From: Cellulomonas alba
GTDB taxonomy: Bacteria > Actinomycetota > Actinomycetes > Actinomycetales > Cellulomonadaceae
DNA length: 64,000 nt
Reading direction: 5' to 3'
Assembly (NCBI RefSeq): GCF_030362835.1
Contig: NZ_JAUCGQ010000001.1
Location: 372,001 to 436,000 of the forward strand
The notes under the pieces are model-generated. The model ran no database searches. It saw nothing but the letters and a program-made list of their open reading frames with translations, and was not told where the DNA came from. Below, piece by piece: positions 7,711 through 17,044 of the stretch. Made by a program: the position numbers and the translations under genes. Each line of letters opens with the position of its first letter. The first letter of the stretch is position 1.

Positions 7711-10700
7711 GCACAACCTCCAGCACGCATGCGGCCAGCGGCTGCAGGCGGATCTCGGGGTGAAGCTCGGATTCCAGGTTGGCGACCAGCACCCGGTACC
7801 GGTCGGTCGCACGTCGTCGCTGGCTCTCGAAGAGCCGGATCGCTGAGGCCTTGCGGCCTCGCTCTCGCGCCGTCCTGATGCGTTGGTCGATGGTCCTCGT
7901 CCGACGCTCGTACTGCTCAGCGAGCACCACTCGGCGCGCCTCGACGAGAGCCTGCGCCTCCCGGTCGCGGCGATGCTGCTCTCGCTCGTGACGCAGCTCG
8001 AGCAGATCGCGGGCCCGAGCCGTCGGCCTGACAAGGCGCGAGGCGTCGTAGGTGCCGGAACCCTGGGCCAACCTGCCCATCGCGAGTCCCGCCAAGAGCA
8101 AGTCGGCCACCTCGGTCGGTGCCTGACGGCCGTCGAGATCGACAGCGCAGCCCCAGATCTCGTCGCCCCCGCGCCGTGCGGATAGCGCCTGGCTCAGCAC
8201 CACGACGTACGTGCCTTCAGGGGCCACGCCGTCGCCGGTGAGCCGGATGTCCGCGAACCTGGCCTGCCGGTGGCCGGGCACGTCGACGGCGGCCATGACG
8301 AGCGGGCTGGTGGCGGTGAGCAGGTCCCCTCCGCCGGTACGCGCGCGCTCCTGGTCGAGCACGAACGGCAGCGGCATCTCGGCTCGTAGCCCGGCCGAGA
8401 GGCGCTCGACCTCAGCCCGGGAACGGCGTCCGCTTCGCGCGAGCTGGTCGACTCGCTCGGCCATCGCAGGGGTACCGCGCAGCGAGAGTGCGGACCCGTC
8501 AGGGGTGAACTCCACTCCCTCGGCGCCATCCGTCCGCGCCCAGTCGTGCAACAGCAAGCCAAGCTCGCGCTGCCCGATGTACTTACCGGTGCGGATGAGG
8601 TCGTCCTCGAGGCCGGAGACGTCGACGTCGTTGCTGACCATGAGCGCGGACGATGCATCGGCCACTTCGCGCAGACCCGCTCGCTGGTTCTCGATCGCGG
8701 TGAGGACCTGCTGGACCTTGCGCTCTCGTTCCGCCGCGGTGAGCGTGAAGTCGAATGCGGCGCGCAGGGCCGGCATCTGCGCCTCGATGATCGGCTCGAG
8801 CGCGCCGATCGAGGACTCGAAGATCTTGATCCTGTCGAGCACCCGGCGCAGTATGCGTTCGTCGATCGTGGCCTCGTTGTAGAAGTTGACGACGAGGATC
8901 TTCTCCTCCGGCTGCCCGATGCGGTCGATGCGGCCGATGCGCTGCTCGATCTCCATCGGGTTCCACGGCAGGTCGTAGTTGATGACCGCGGAGCAGAACT
9001 CGAAGTCGAGGCCTTCACTTGCGACGCGGTTGGCGAGCACGACGTCGTACTCGCCGCGGCGGAAGTCCGCCATGATCCGCCGCCGCAGGTCACGTCGGAC
9101 GCCGCCGTGGAGCACGGCGACTCGCATCGAGGTGCCGAGCCGTCCGGCGAGGTAGGCGAGAGTCGGCTTGGAGAACGTGAACAGGAGCACCCGTCTGCCC
9201 TCGGCGACGAGGTTCTTGAGGACCGGCGCCAGGGCGTCGAACTTGGTGTCGACGCCCTCCGGAAGAGCTCGCGCGGCGGCGACGAGCGCAGGGTGTGGCT
9301 CGACCTGCACCGCGTGCTTGTCCGACTCGAGGTCGGCGTCGGTGATCGCTCCAAATCCCGCCGGATCCAGGACAGACCGCCGAGCCATTGGGAGGCAGGC
9401 GCTCGCGAGCCGCAGGGGCATCTGCATCGCGAAGTAGACGGGCATGCCGACGGCGTCGGCGCGGTCACGGCACCAGCGCACGTACTCCTCGTAGAACGCC
9501 AGCTCAGCGGGGGTCCAGGTGACGTCGGCCGAGTGCGGGACGCGCAGCGCCTTGCGTTCGTCCACCTCGGCCTTCTTGGTGCGGGTGATCACGGTCGACA
9601 GGGAGTTGAGGTCCGCCAGGTACTGGCGCGCCTCGACGATGTCGGCCGGTGTCAGCGGCTCGCGGCCCAGCACTTCCAGAAGCAGCGGGTAGTCGGGTCG
9701 CTGCTGCAGGACGAGCCCGTATGGAGACCGCCCGAGGCGCGATATGGCCGCGAGCCGGTCGGGTGCTGTCGCGGAGCGGTCGCTGAGCATCCGCCCGACC
9801 TCGTGCAGGACGGCGTTCGGCTCCAGTCGCAGCTGCAGGTCGGCGAGGTCGTCGTAGTCCTCCGGCGCGAGGAGCTCCAGCAGGTTGAGCAGGTCTTCCT
9901 GTCGCAGATTGATGGGCGTGGCGGTGAGGAAGACCAGGGAGTCGGCCCACTCCGCGAGACGGGTTCCGAGCTCGTAGCTCTTGGTGTTCGAGTTCCGCAT
10001 GGAGTGGGCCTCGTCAACGATCACGAGGTCGAACTCCGGCGGCGCCGCGGTCAGTTCTTCGAGCCCGTCCCAGGTCCGCAGCCGCTCAAGGCTGCAGATG
10101 TAGGCCTGCCGAGGTGGCAGGCGACCTTCTCGGAAGCGTTCCCGGAACGTCGCGAGGGCCGTGGTGTCGAGCTCGGTGAGCTCGAAGCCGAATCGTTCCT
10201 CCATCTCCTCCTTCCACTTGCCCAGGAGCGACGAGGGGCACACGACGAGGACGCGGTCCGCCTCCCGCCGCGCTTCGAGTTCGGTCCAGATCAGGCCGGC
10301 TTCGATGGTCTTGCCGAGGCCGACCTCGTCGGCGATGAGTAAGCGGGCTTTGCCGGTCTGGAGCAGCTTGAGCACCGGCTTGAACTGGTATGGGCGGAAT
10401 GTCGTCCTCGTGGCCCGGAACGAGTAGACGGTGTCGGAGAACCTGCCACGCAACTTGCTGCGGGTGAGCGTCGCGCCGAACCGGTCGACGGTGGCCGGCT
10501 CCCCCTTCACCCATTCGACGGGGTCGTCGAGCTGCGGCGCCGGCGCGAGCTTCGACTCCAGAACCTGCTCGGATCGACCGTCGTGGAACACGGTGTAGCG
10601 CCATCCGCCACCGACAAATCTGCGGCTTCGGACGATGACATCATCGCCGCCGGGAACGATCAGCGCGGGCTCATGCACCGCGAAACGTGGTGTGGGGACG

Positions 10701-11044
10701 TCATCAGCGTCGGACCAAAAGTGCTCCGCCCACCCGAATGCCTGAGTGAGTGGATGCTCCTCGCTGAGCTCGTCAATCGCTATCGAGCTCGCCGCGCCCG
10801 GTGGTGCGCCACCGCCGACCTGCATCAGGAGCGGCTCGTCGATGCCGTCAAACCAGTAGATGCCCGCCGGCAGCGCCACCTCGGCGTCCCACAGGGACCT
10901 ACACGCCGAGACGTGATCCACGAGGTCGCTGATCGGCTCGTCGAGCACAAGGGCACGGACGAACGCAGCACGAGGCAGCACCTCGCCGATCTCGTCGACG
11001 AGCGGGTGGTAGCCGAATGTCGGCGGACCTGCCTGTTCGCTCAT
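7700..11044 (-). CDS. SNF2/RapA-like DEAD-box helicase
   Basis: A 1114-residue superfamily 2 ATPase. The Walker A motif is LLIADEVGLGKTIEAGLIW, the DEAH box is LVIVDEAHSMRN, motif III is FLTATPINL, and the C-terminal lobe has VLANRVASEGLDF and PWNPMEIEQRIGRIDRIGQ. These are the marks of RapA/HepA-type Swi2/Snf2 translocases. The N-terminal 190 residues have no recognised domain, and the C-terminus is a charged coiled coil (about residues 1010-1090). Such proteins occur in many defence loci, including class 1 DISARM (DrmD), but no DrmA/DrmB is present here. The ATG at 11044 has GGGGGAG upstream. It lies 116 bp after hsdR on the same strand and overlaps the HelD-like gene, suggesting a functional pair. 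Confidence 0.85.
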   Translation of the reverse strand: MSEQAGPPTFGYHPLVDEIGEVLPRAAFVRALVLDEPISDLVDHVSACRSLWDAEVALPAGIYWFDGIDEPLLMQVGGGAPPGAASSIAIDELSEEHPLTQAFGWAEHFWSDADDVPTPRFAVHEPALIVPGGDDVIVRSRRFVGGGWRYTVFHDGRSEQVLESKLAPAPQLDDPVEWVKGEPATVDRFGATLTRSKLRGRFSDTVYSFRATRTTFRPYQFKPVLKLLQTGKARLLIADEVGLGKTIEAGLIWTELEARREADRVLVVCPSSLLGKWKEEMEERFGFELTELDTTALATFRERFREGRLPPRQAYICSLERLRTWDGLEELTAAPPEFDLVIVDEAHSMRNSNTKSYELGTRLAEWADSLVFLTATPINLRQEDLLNLLELLAPEDYDDLADLQLRLEPNAVLHEVGRMLSDRSATAPDRLAAISRLGRSPYGLVLQQRPDYPLLLEVLGREPLTPADIVEARQYLADLNSLSTVITRTKKAEVDERKALRVPHSADVTWTPAELAFYEEYVRWCRDRADAVGMPVYFAMQMPLRLASACLPMARRSVLDPAGFGAITDADLESDKHAVQVEPHPALVAAARALPEGVDTKFDALAPVLKNLVAEGRRVLLFTFSKPTLAYLAGRLGTSMRVAVLHGGVRRDLRRRIMADFRRGEYDVVLANRVASEGLDFEFCSAVINYDLPWNPMEIEQRIGRIDRIGQPEEKILVVNFYNEATIDERILRRVLDRIKIFESSIGALEPIIEAQMPALRAAFDFTLTAAERERKVQQVLTAIENQRAGLREVADASSALMVSNDVDVSGLEDDLIRTGKYIGQRELGLLLHDWARTDGAEGVEFTPDGSALSLRGTPAMAERVDQLARSGRRSRAEVERLSAGLRAEMPLPFVLDQERARTGGGDLLTATSPLVMAAVDVPGHRQARFADIRLTGDGVAPEGTYVVVLSQALSARRGGDEIWGCAVDLDGRQAPTEVADLLLAGLAMGRLAQGSGTYDASRLVRPTARARDLLELRHEREQHRRDREAQALVEARRVVLAEQYERRTRTIDQRIRTARERGRKASAIRLFESQRRRATDRYRVLVANLESELHPEIRLQPLAACVLEVVHGT

Positions 11045-11160
11045 GCCACTCCCCCGAATCGGTTGCCAGGCGCACCGAGCGTCATCCCCCACCCATCGTC
11101 AGGTCGAGTCGCAGTCTTGACCTGAGGCAGTCGCTGCACTTGCGACATGGCGGAAGCCAC

Positions 11161-14100
11161 CTACACCAGTGCGGGCGAACCGGTCGAAGTCGCGCTCGCG
11201 GCCATCCGCGGAGCCATGCTCTCCATCTGCTCCATGACCAGTGCGATCGCGCCCGGCTGCTTGTCCGGCGGGTACTTGTACTTCACCAGCAACCTCTTGA
11301 TCGACGAGCGCAGCTTGGCCCGCACGTCGTCGCGAACCGTCCAGTCCGTCTTGACGTCGCGACGCATCACCTCGACCAGCTCGCGGGCGATCTGAGCCAG
11401 CACTTCCTCGCCCTGGATGTCGACCGCGGACTCGTTGGCGGCGACCGCGTCGTAGAAGGCCAGCTCGTCCGAGTTCAACGGCGGCGTGAACTCCTCGCCC
11501 CGGCGCGCTTCCGCGGCAACTTCCTTGGCCAGCTCGATCAGCTCGGCGATGACCTCTGCCGACGTGAGCTGCTGGTTGGTGTAGCGGTTCATCAGCTCCT
11601 TGAGCTTCTCGGAGAACGCCCGGTGGCGGACCAGGCTGTTCTGCGTGACCCGCGCGGACTCCTCCGTGAGCAGGTCGCGCAGCGCCTCAATCGCGAGGTG
11701 CGCGTTCTCGGCATGCTGCGCGCGATGGACGTACTCCGGTCCGAGGTCGGACAGCGACGGCTTGGGCAGACCGGCGGCGTCGTAGATGTCGACGATCTCG
11801 CCGGTCGCGGTGGCCGTCGCCACGAGACCTGCGAGCAGCCGGCTGATCTCCTCGGGGACAGGCTCCCCGGAGGCCTGCCGCTCCTGGGCGTCGAACTTGG
11901 CCATCCAGACGCGGACTTCTTCGTAGAACTTCGCGGTCCGTCGCAGGTCGTCGAGTGTCTGGGAGCCCGCCGCCAGGGCCCAGGCGCGGGCGAGCTGGTT
12001 GGCGAGCCTGCGGAAGCGGGCACCAAGGGTCTCGACGCCGTCCGCTTCCTGGTTGCCGGGAGACGACGGGGAGCGCAGGTAGTTGGTCACGCCGACCGCC
12101 GCCTTGATCCAGCTCCGCGCGTCGTTCCCGAGCTGCTTCTGCCACGGGTAGCCGGCGCAGATCGAGTCGAGCGCGGCGACGAGCGTGCGGGCCAGAGCTG
12201 CCGCTTCGTCGATGTTGCGTCCGACGGGCTTGGCCTGCTGGTCCTTCTCGGTGTACTCGGCCAGGGCCTTGTTCAGGTTGTCGGCCAAGGGCGCGTATGC
12301 GACGAGCAGGCCGTCGGGCTTCCCGCGGAAAGTGCGGTTGACGCGAGCGAGCGTCTGCATGAGCAGCGCTCCCTGCAGCGGCCGGTCCAGGTAGAGCGTG
12401 TGCAGCGGCGGCGCGTCGAAGCCCGTCAGCATCATGTCCTTGACGATGACGACCTGCAGCGGGTCCTCGGCGTCCTTGAGGCGCTTCTGGATGACCTTGT
12501 TCTGGGCGTCGCGCCGCACGTGCTTGGCGACGAGGCCCGTGTCGGTCGCGGACCCGGAGTACACGACCTTGACGGCGCCCTTGTCGACGGCATCGTCGTG
12601 CCACCCCGGACGCCGGGCCACGATCTCCTCGTAGAGCTGGGCACAGATCTCGCGGGTCGCACCCACGATGAACGCCTTGCCGGGCGACTCGAGGAACGGG
12701 CGCATGGCTTCCGAACGCTTGTCCCAGTGGTCGAGCAGGTCATCGGCCAGCGCAGAGACCCGCGCGGGCGCCCCGTAGACGGCGTTGATGACGGCGACCG
12801 ACTTCTCGATGCGCTCGCGCTCGACTTCGTCGAGCCCCGTCGATGCCTCGTCAGCGGCAGTGTCGAGATCCTCGTCCGAGACGTCCTTGGCGAGCTTGAC
12901 GGAGATCAGGCGCGGCTCGAAGTACACCTGCACCGTTGCGCCGTCCTCGACCGCGCGCGTGAGGTCGTAGGTGTCGATGACCTCTCCGAACACCTCCTGG
13001 GTGTTGCGGTCCGCGAACGAGATCGGCGTGCCAGTGAACGCGATGAACGCAGCGTTCGGCAACGCGTCGCGGATGTGGCGGGCGTACCCGTCGAGGTCGT
13101 CGTAGTGGCTGCGATGCGCCTCGTCGACGACGACGATGATGTTGCGCCGGTCGGTGAGCAGCGGGTGGTCCGCGCCCGCCTTGCGCTCCTCGTCGGTCAG
13201 TCCGAACTTCTGCAGCGTCGTGAAGTAGATGCCGCCGGTCGCTCGGGTGGTCAGTGCGTCGCGGAGCTGTCCGCGCGAGATGACGTTGACCGGGCTCTCG
13301 GCGAGCAGCCGTGACCGGTTGAACGCCTCGAAGAGCTGGCTGTCGAGCTCGGTGCGGTCGGTGACGACGACGAGCGTCGGGTTCTTGAGCTTGGGCTGCA
13401 GCGCGACGAGGTGCGCGTACAGCTCCATCTCCATCGACTTGCCCGACCCCTGCGTATGCCAGACGACGCCGGCCTTGCCGTTGCTCTCGACCGCGGTGAC
13501 CGTCGAGCCAACGGCCTTGGTGACCGCGAAGTACTGATGCGGCTTCGCGATCCGCTTCGCGTGCCCGTCCGCGCCCTCGTCGAACGCGACGAAGTTGCGC
13601 TGCAGCTGCAGGAACCGCTCGGGGTTGCAGACGCCGTCGATCAGCAGCTCGATCTCGAGGCCCAGGCTGTCGTCCCGCACGTCGACGCCAGGGGTGACGC
13701 GACGACCGTCGTCGTCGACATTCCACGGCGAGTAGTGGTTGAGCGGCGTGAACGGCGTGCCGTACCGGGCGGTGATGCCGTCGCTGATGATCGTGAGAAC
13801 CGCGAACCGGAACGCCATCGGAAACTCGCGCAGGTACGTGTCGAGCTGTGCGTGCGCCGCCGACACGTCGGCGCGCTCGGCGCCGGCCTTCTTGAGCTCG
13901 ACGACGACCACCGGCAGGCCGTTGAGATACAGCACGACGTCGAACCGGCGCTCGTGCTCCGCCGACCGGATCGTCACCTGGTTGACGGCGAGCCACTCGT
14001 TGTCCTCGACGCGGTGGCCGACGAACCTGATGGTCGGGTTCTGTTCGACGCCCTCGGGGTCGATGTACACGATGCCGCGGTATCCGTGGACGAGGACCTC

Positions 14101-14361
14101 GTGCAGCCGGAAGTTCTCGGCGATCGAGTCCTGCGACGCCGGCGCCAGGACCTCGGCCAGCGCCTGACCGAGGTACCCCTCGGGCACGAGCGGGTTCAGG
14201 CGCCGCAGCGCGGCGAGCGCGCGCTCGCGGAGCACGAGGTCGTCCCACGAAGAACGACCGAACTCGGCGCCAGGGGCGGTCTGCACGCCGGGCAACCACT
14301 CCCACCCGTGCTGCTCCAGCCGCTCGAGCGCGATGTCCTCCCATTCCGCCTCGCTGACCAT
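11161..14361 (-). CDS. hsdR: Type I restriction enzyme subunit R
   Basis: A 1066-residue HsdR, the motor and nuclease subunit that translocates and cuts unmodified DNA. The N-terminal PD-(D/E)xK nuclease is visible as FDVVLYLNGLPVVVVELKKAG (D...ExK). The SF2 motor has Walker A in VVWHTQGSGKSMEM, the DEAH box in VVVDEAHRSHYDDL, and FIAFTGTPI. A helical C-terminal domain (about 800-1060) for binding the methylase follows. Length and motif order are normal, and no disruption was seen. The start ATG overlaps the hsdS stop (ATGA), so the last three genes of the R-M operon are coupled in the order hsdM, hsdS, hsdR. Confidence 0.95.
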   Translation of the reverse strand: MVSEAEWEDIALERLEQHGWEWLPGVQTAPGAEFGRSSWDDLVLRERALAALRRLNPLVPEGYLGQALAEVLAPASQDSIAENFRLHEVLVHGYRGIVYIDPEGVEQNPTIRFVGHRVEDNEWLAVNQVTIRSAEHERRFDVVLYLNGLPVVVVELKKAGAERADVSAAHAQLDTYLREFPMAFRFAVLTIISDGITARYGTPFTPLNHYSPWNVDDDGRRVTPGVDVRDDSLGLEIELLIDGVCNPERFLQLQRNFVAFDEGADGHAKRIAKPHQYFAVTKAVGSTVTAVESNGKAGVVWHTQGSGKSMEMELYAHLVALQPKLKNPTLVVVTDRTELDSQLFEAFNRSRLLAESPVNVISRGQLRDALTTRATGGIYFTTLQKFGLTDEERKAGADHPLLTDRRNIIVVVDEAHRSHYDDLDGYARHIRDALPNAAFIAFTGTPISFADRNTQEVFGEVIDTYDLTRAVEDGATVQVYFEPRLISVKLAKDVSDEDLDTAADEASTGLDEVERERIEKSVAVINAVYGAPARVSALADDLLDHWDKRSEAMRPFLESPGKAFIVGATREICAQLYEEIVARRPGWHDDAVDKGAVKVVYSGSATDTGLVAKHVRRDAQNKVIQKRLKDAEDPLQVVIVKDMMLTGFDAPPLHTLYLDRPLQGALLMQTLARVNRTFRGKPDGLLVAYAPLADNLNKALAEYTEKDQQAKPVGRNIDEAAALARTLVAALDSICAGYPWQKQLGNDARSWIKAAVGVTNYLRSPSSPGNQEADGVETLGARFRRLANQLARAWALAAGSQTLDDLRRTAKFYEEVRVWMAKFDAQERQASGEPVPEEISRLLAGLVATATATGEIVDIYDAAGLPKPSLSDLGPEYVHRAQHAENAHLAIEALRDLLTEESARVTQNSLVRHRAFSEKLKELMNRYTNQQLTSAEVIAELIELAKEVAAEARRGEEFTPPLNSDELAFYDAVAANESAVDIQGEEVLAQIARELVEVMRRDVKTDWTVRDDVRAKLRSSIKRLLVKYKYPPDKQPGAIALVMEQMESMAPRMAASATSTGSPALV

Positions 14362-15434
14362 CAGAGCACCTCCTCGACCTTCTTCTCGGCATCGCGGACG
14401 CGCACCTTGCCCGACAGAAGCAACGGCAGGAGGCCGGTTCGGGTCGACGCCAGGCGCGATGACTCCTCTACGAGCGCGCGCTCGTAGCCAACGAACGCCT
14501 GGACGCGTCTCTCGAGTTCGCCACGACTCGACGGCAGCAAGACTTCCAACGTCCGAAGGTTTCCCATGCTCAACTTGGGCTGGACCGCTCCCGTGACAAG
14601 GTGAGCTACATTCGACTGACGCAGCGCGACCCAGAGCAGTTCAGTTGAAATTCCGCGGCCTCGCAGGACGTGCGCGTGGTTGTTCACCCATGCCGGTCCC
14701 CAGATGTACTGGGTAACCGGCGATCCTCCATCCCGAACGACCGTGCCATCCTCGCCGACCAATAGCAGAGGCTCATCAAAGAGAGCTTCGTCCACAAAGC
14801 CGAGACGGCTCGCCGCTCCGTAGTAAGGCACGGCACCAATACGTGCTTCGCGCTCGCGCGAAGACAACGGCACCCGTCGGCGGTTGAGGAACTCTGCTAA
14901 CTCTCCGAGCGCGACACGGTCGCCGCCCAACGCGAGTGCCTGCATGAAGCAGGCGTCGGCCAGCGCCGACTGAGTGCCGAGGATCGCATCGTTGGCGGCG
15001 ATCTTGTCGTCGAGCGCCCCGAGCACGTCAGCGATCGCCCGTTGCTCATCCAGACCCGGAAGAAGGACCGGCAACGCGTAGAAGTCCTCGCGACTGGTCG
15101 ACGGTATCGCCGAGCCAGAACCGATCGCGGCGATGTCGTCGGGCCTAATTGCGTAACTCGCCCATCGCATATCCATCGGAACGCGCGGCGTGACGTAGTA
15201 GGCCGTGTCGATCACCCAGAACGGCCCCGGTGAGTAATGCACCCCGCGGTACGCACCCTTTCGGCCGATAATGACGCCCGGCCCGTCAGATTGAGACGTG
15301 GACGTCCATCCAATGGGCCCGTTCGTCCCATAAACGCGAGTCGGTCCGGCCGCCAAGCGCTCCGATGCGCCGAGGGCTCGGCCGTACTGGAGCTCGACAA
15401 CCGCGCCCCACGTCGACTTCGTCCAGTCAGACAC
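14361..15434 (-). CDS. hsdS: Type I restriction enzyme specificity subunit S
   Basis: A 357-residue HsdS, which sets the bipartite DNA target of the complex. Two target-recognition domains can be seen: residues about 3-145 and 175-330. Between them is the conserved spacer helix region LPGLDEQRAIADVLGALDDKI; the second copy near the end is ERRVQAFVGYERALVEE. The C-terminus is SGKVRVRDAEKKVEEVL. The GTG at 15434 is chosen because it overlaps the end of hsdM by 8 bases; a longer frame to 15488 would lie inside hsdM. By eye this gene is more AT-rich than its neighbours, as expected for specificity genes that are swapped between strains. The target sequence cannot be predicted. Confidence 0.92.
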   Translation of the reverse strand: MSDWTKSTWGAVVELQYGRALGASERLAAGPTRVYGTNGPIGWTSTSQSDGPGVIIGRKGAYRGVHYSPGPFWVIDTAYYVTPRVPMDMRWASYAIRPDDIAAIGSGSAIPSTSREDFYALPVLLPGLDEQRAIADVLGALDDKIAANDAILGTQSALADACFMQALALGGDRVALGELAEFLNRRRVPLSSREREARIGAVPYYGAASRLGFVDEALFDEPLLLVGEDGTVVRDGGSPVTQYIWGPAWVNNHAHVLRGRGISTELLWVALRQSNVAHLVTGAVQPKLSMGNLRTLEVLLPSSRGELERRVQAFVGYERALVEESSRLASTRTGLLPLLLSGKVRVRDAEKKVEEVL

Positions 15435-17043
15435 CGAGTCTCTCCAACTGTGCGCGCACGAGAGCCTCGGCTTCTGCTGCTCGGTCAAGTGCCTCGAGAA
15501 CGTCTTGAGTCAGTCGAAACACCCGTTGATCAATGGGGTCGTCTGCCTCGGCTTCTGTGGCTGATCCAGTGAATCGTCCCGGTGTGAGCGTGTAGCCGGC
15601 CGCTTCGATCTCGGCCAGCGGCACAGACCGACAGAAACCCGCGACGTCCTCGTACGTTCCGACCGCAGAAGACGAGCCACGCCACGAGTGGTACGTGTCA
15701 CCGATCTTCTTGACGTCGTCCACGGATAATTCGCGCTCGGCGCGGTCCACCATGTGTCCGAGTGCTCGAGCGTCGATGAACAGGACCTGTCCGGTGCGGT
15801 CGATTGCGCCCTGGGCGCCCCGGGTCTTGTCCTTGGCGAAGAACCACAGGCACACGGGGATGCCGGTGCTGCGGAACAGCTGGGTCGGCAGGGCGACCAT
15901 GCACGAGACGAGGTCGGCCTCGACGATCTGGCGGCGGATGTCGCCCTCGCCGTTGGAGTTTGACGACATCGACCCATTGGCCATGACGACGCCGGCGCGC
16001 CCGCCGGGGGCGAGCTTCGAGAGGATGTGCTGGATCCAGGCGTAGTTCGCGTTGGTGGCGGGCGGGACGCCGTACCGCCAGCGCGGGTCCTCAACGTTGC
16101 GGGCCCAGTCCTTGATGTTGAAGGGCGGGTTCGCCATGACGAAGTCCATCGGAACGTCTGCGTGCTGGTCGCGGGCGAACGTGTCGCCCCACCGCGCGCC
16201 CAGACCCTTGTTGTCAATCCCGTGGATGGCGAGGTTCATCTTCGCCAGACGCCAGGTCTCCTCGTTGAGCTCCTGGCCGTAGACAACGACGTTCTTCGGG
16301 TCACCATCGTGCTCGTACACGAACTTCTCGGTCTGCACGAACATGCCACCGGACCCACAGCACGGGTCGTACACGCGCCCCTCGTGCGGCTCAAGCATCT
16401 CGACGATCACCTTCACCACCGACGGCGGCGTGAAGAACTCCCCGCCACGCTTGCCCTCGGCGCGGGCGAAAGCCCCGAGGAAGTACTCGTACACCTCACC
16501 CATCAGGTCGCGAGCCTTGTGCTCGCCCTGCCGGCTGAACCTGGTGCTGTTGAACAGGTCGACGAGCTCGCCGAGTCGCCGCTGGTCGATGTTGTCGCGG
16601 TTGTAGATGCGCGGCAGCGTTCCGACCAGGCTCGGGTTCGCGCCCATGACGAAGTCCATCGCGTCGTTGACGAGCGACCCGATCGTCCGCGGCGGCTCGT
16701 TGCCGATCGCGGGCGTGCCCTTGGAGTTCTCCGACAGGTACGACCAGCGTGCCTGCTGCGGGACGACGAACACCCCGTAGCCCTGGTACTCCTCGTGGTC
16801 GTCGATCAGTTCGGTGATCTGCGACTCGTCGTATCCGTCGGCGAGCAGGTCGACCCGGATCGTCTCGCGCCGCTCCTCGTAGGCGTCAGAGACGTACTTG
16901 AGGAAGACGAGCCCAAGGATGACGTCCTTGTACTGCGACGCGGACAGGGAGCCGCGCAGCTTGTCTGCGGCCTTCCAGAGAGTGTCCTTGAGCTCCTTCA
17001 TCGTCGAGGGAGCGTCAGGTGCGGACTTGGCGCGCGGTGGCAT
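15427..17043 (-). CDS. hsdM: Type I restriction-modification DNA methylase subunit M
   Basis: A 538-residue N6-adenine DNA methyltransferase. The N-terminal helical HsdM domain (MKELKDTLWKAADKLRG, then GLVFLKYVSDAYEERR) is followed by the SAM-binding motif I VYDPCCGSGGMFVQ and the catalytic NPPF motif in FVMANPPFNIKDW. The segment PGGRAGVVMANGSMS and the TGIPVCLWFFAKDK strand are typical of the family. Together with HsdS it methylates the recognised site; with HsdR it restricts. The ATG at 17043 follows the upstream stop by one base. All catalytic motifs are intact, so the system is probably active. Confidence 0.96.
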   Translation of the reverse strand: MPPRAKSAPDAPSTMKELKDTLWKAADKLRGSLSASQYKDVILGLVFLKYVSDAYEERRETIRVDLLADGYDESQITELIDDHEEYQGYGVFVVPQQARWSYLSENSKGTPAIGNEPPRTIGSLVNDAMDFVMGANPSLVGTLPRIYNRDNIDQRRLGELVDLFNSTRFSRQGEHKARDLMGEVYEYFLGAFARAEGKRGGEFFTPPSVVKVIVEMLEPHEGRVYDPCCGSGGMFVQTEKFVYEHDGDPKNVVVYGQELNEETWRLAKMNLAIHGIDNKGLGARWGDTFARDQHADVPMDFVMANPPFNIKDWARNVEDPRWRYGVPPATNANYAWIQHILSKLAPGGRAGVVMANGSMSSNSNGEGDIRRQIVEADLVSCMVALPTQLFRSTGIPVCLWFFAKDKTRGAQGAIDRTGQVLFIDARALGHMVDRAERELSVDDVKKIGDTYHSWRGSSSAVGTYEDVAGFCRSVPLAEIEAAGYTLTPGRFTGSATEAEADDPIDQRVFRLTQDVLEALDRAAEAEALVRAQLERLGV

Positions 17044-17044
17044 G

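Noticed and set aside
8546-13314. Long plus-strand frames (8546-10342, 11017-13314) opposite the SNF2 helicase and hsdR
   Set aside because: They mirror clear helicase and HsdR motifs on the other strand and have low-complexity products.
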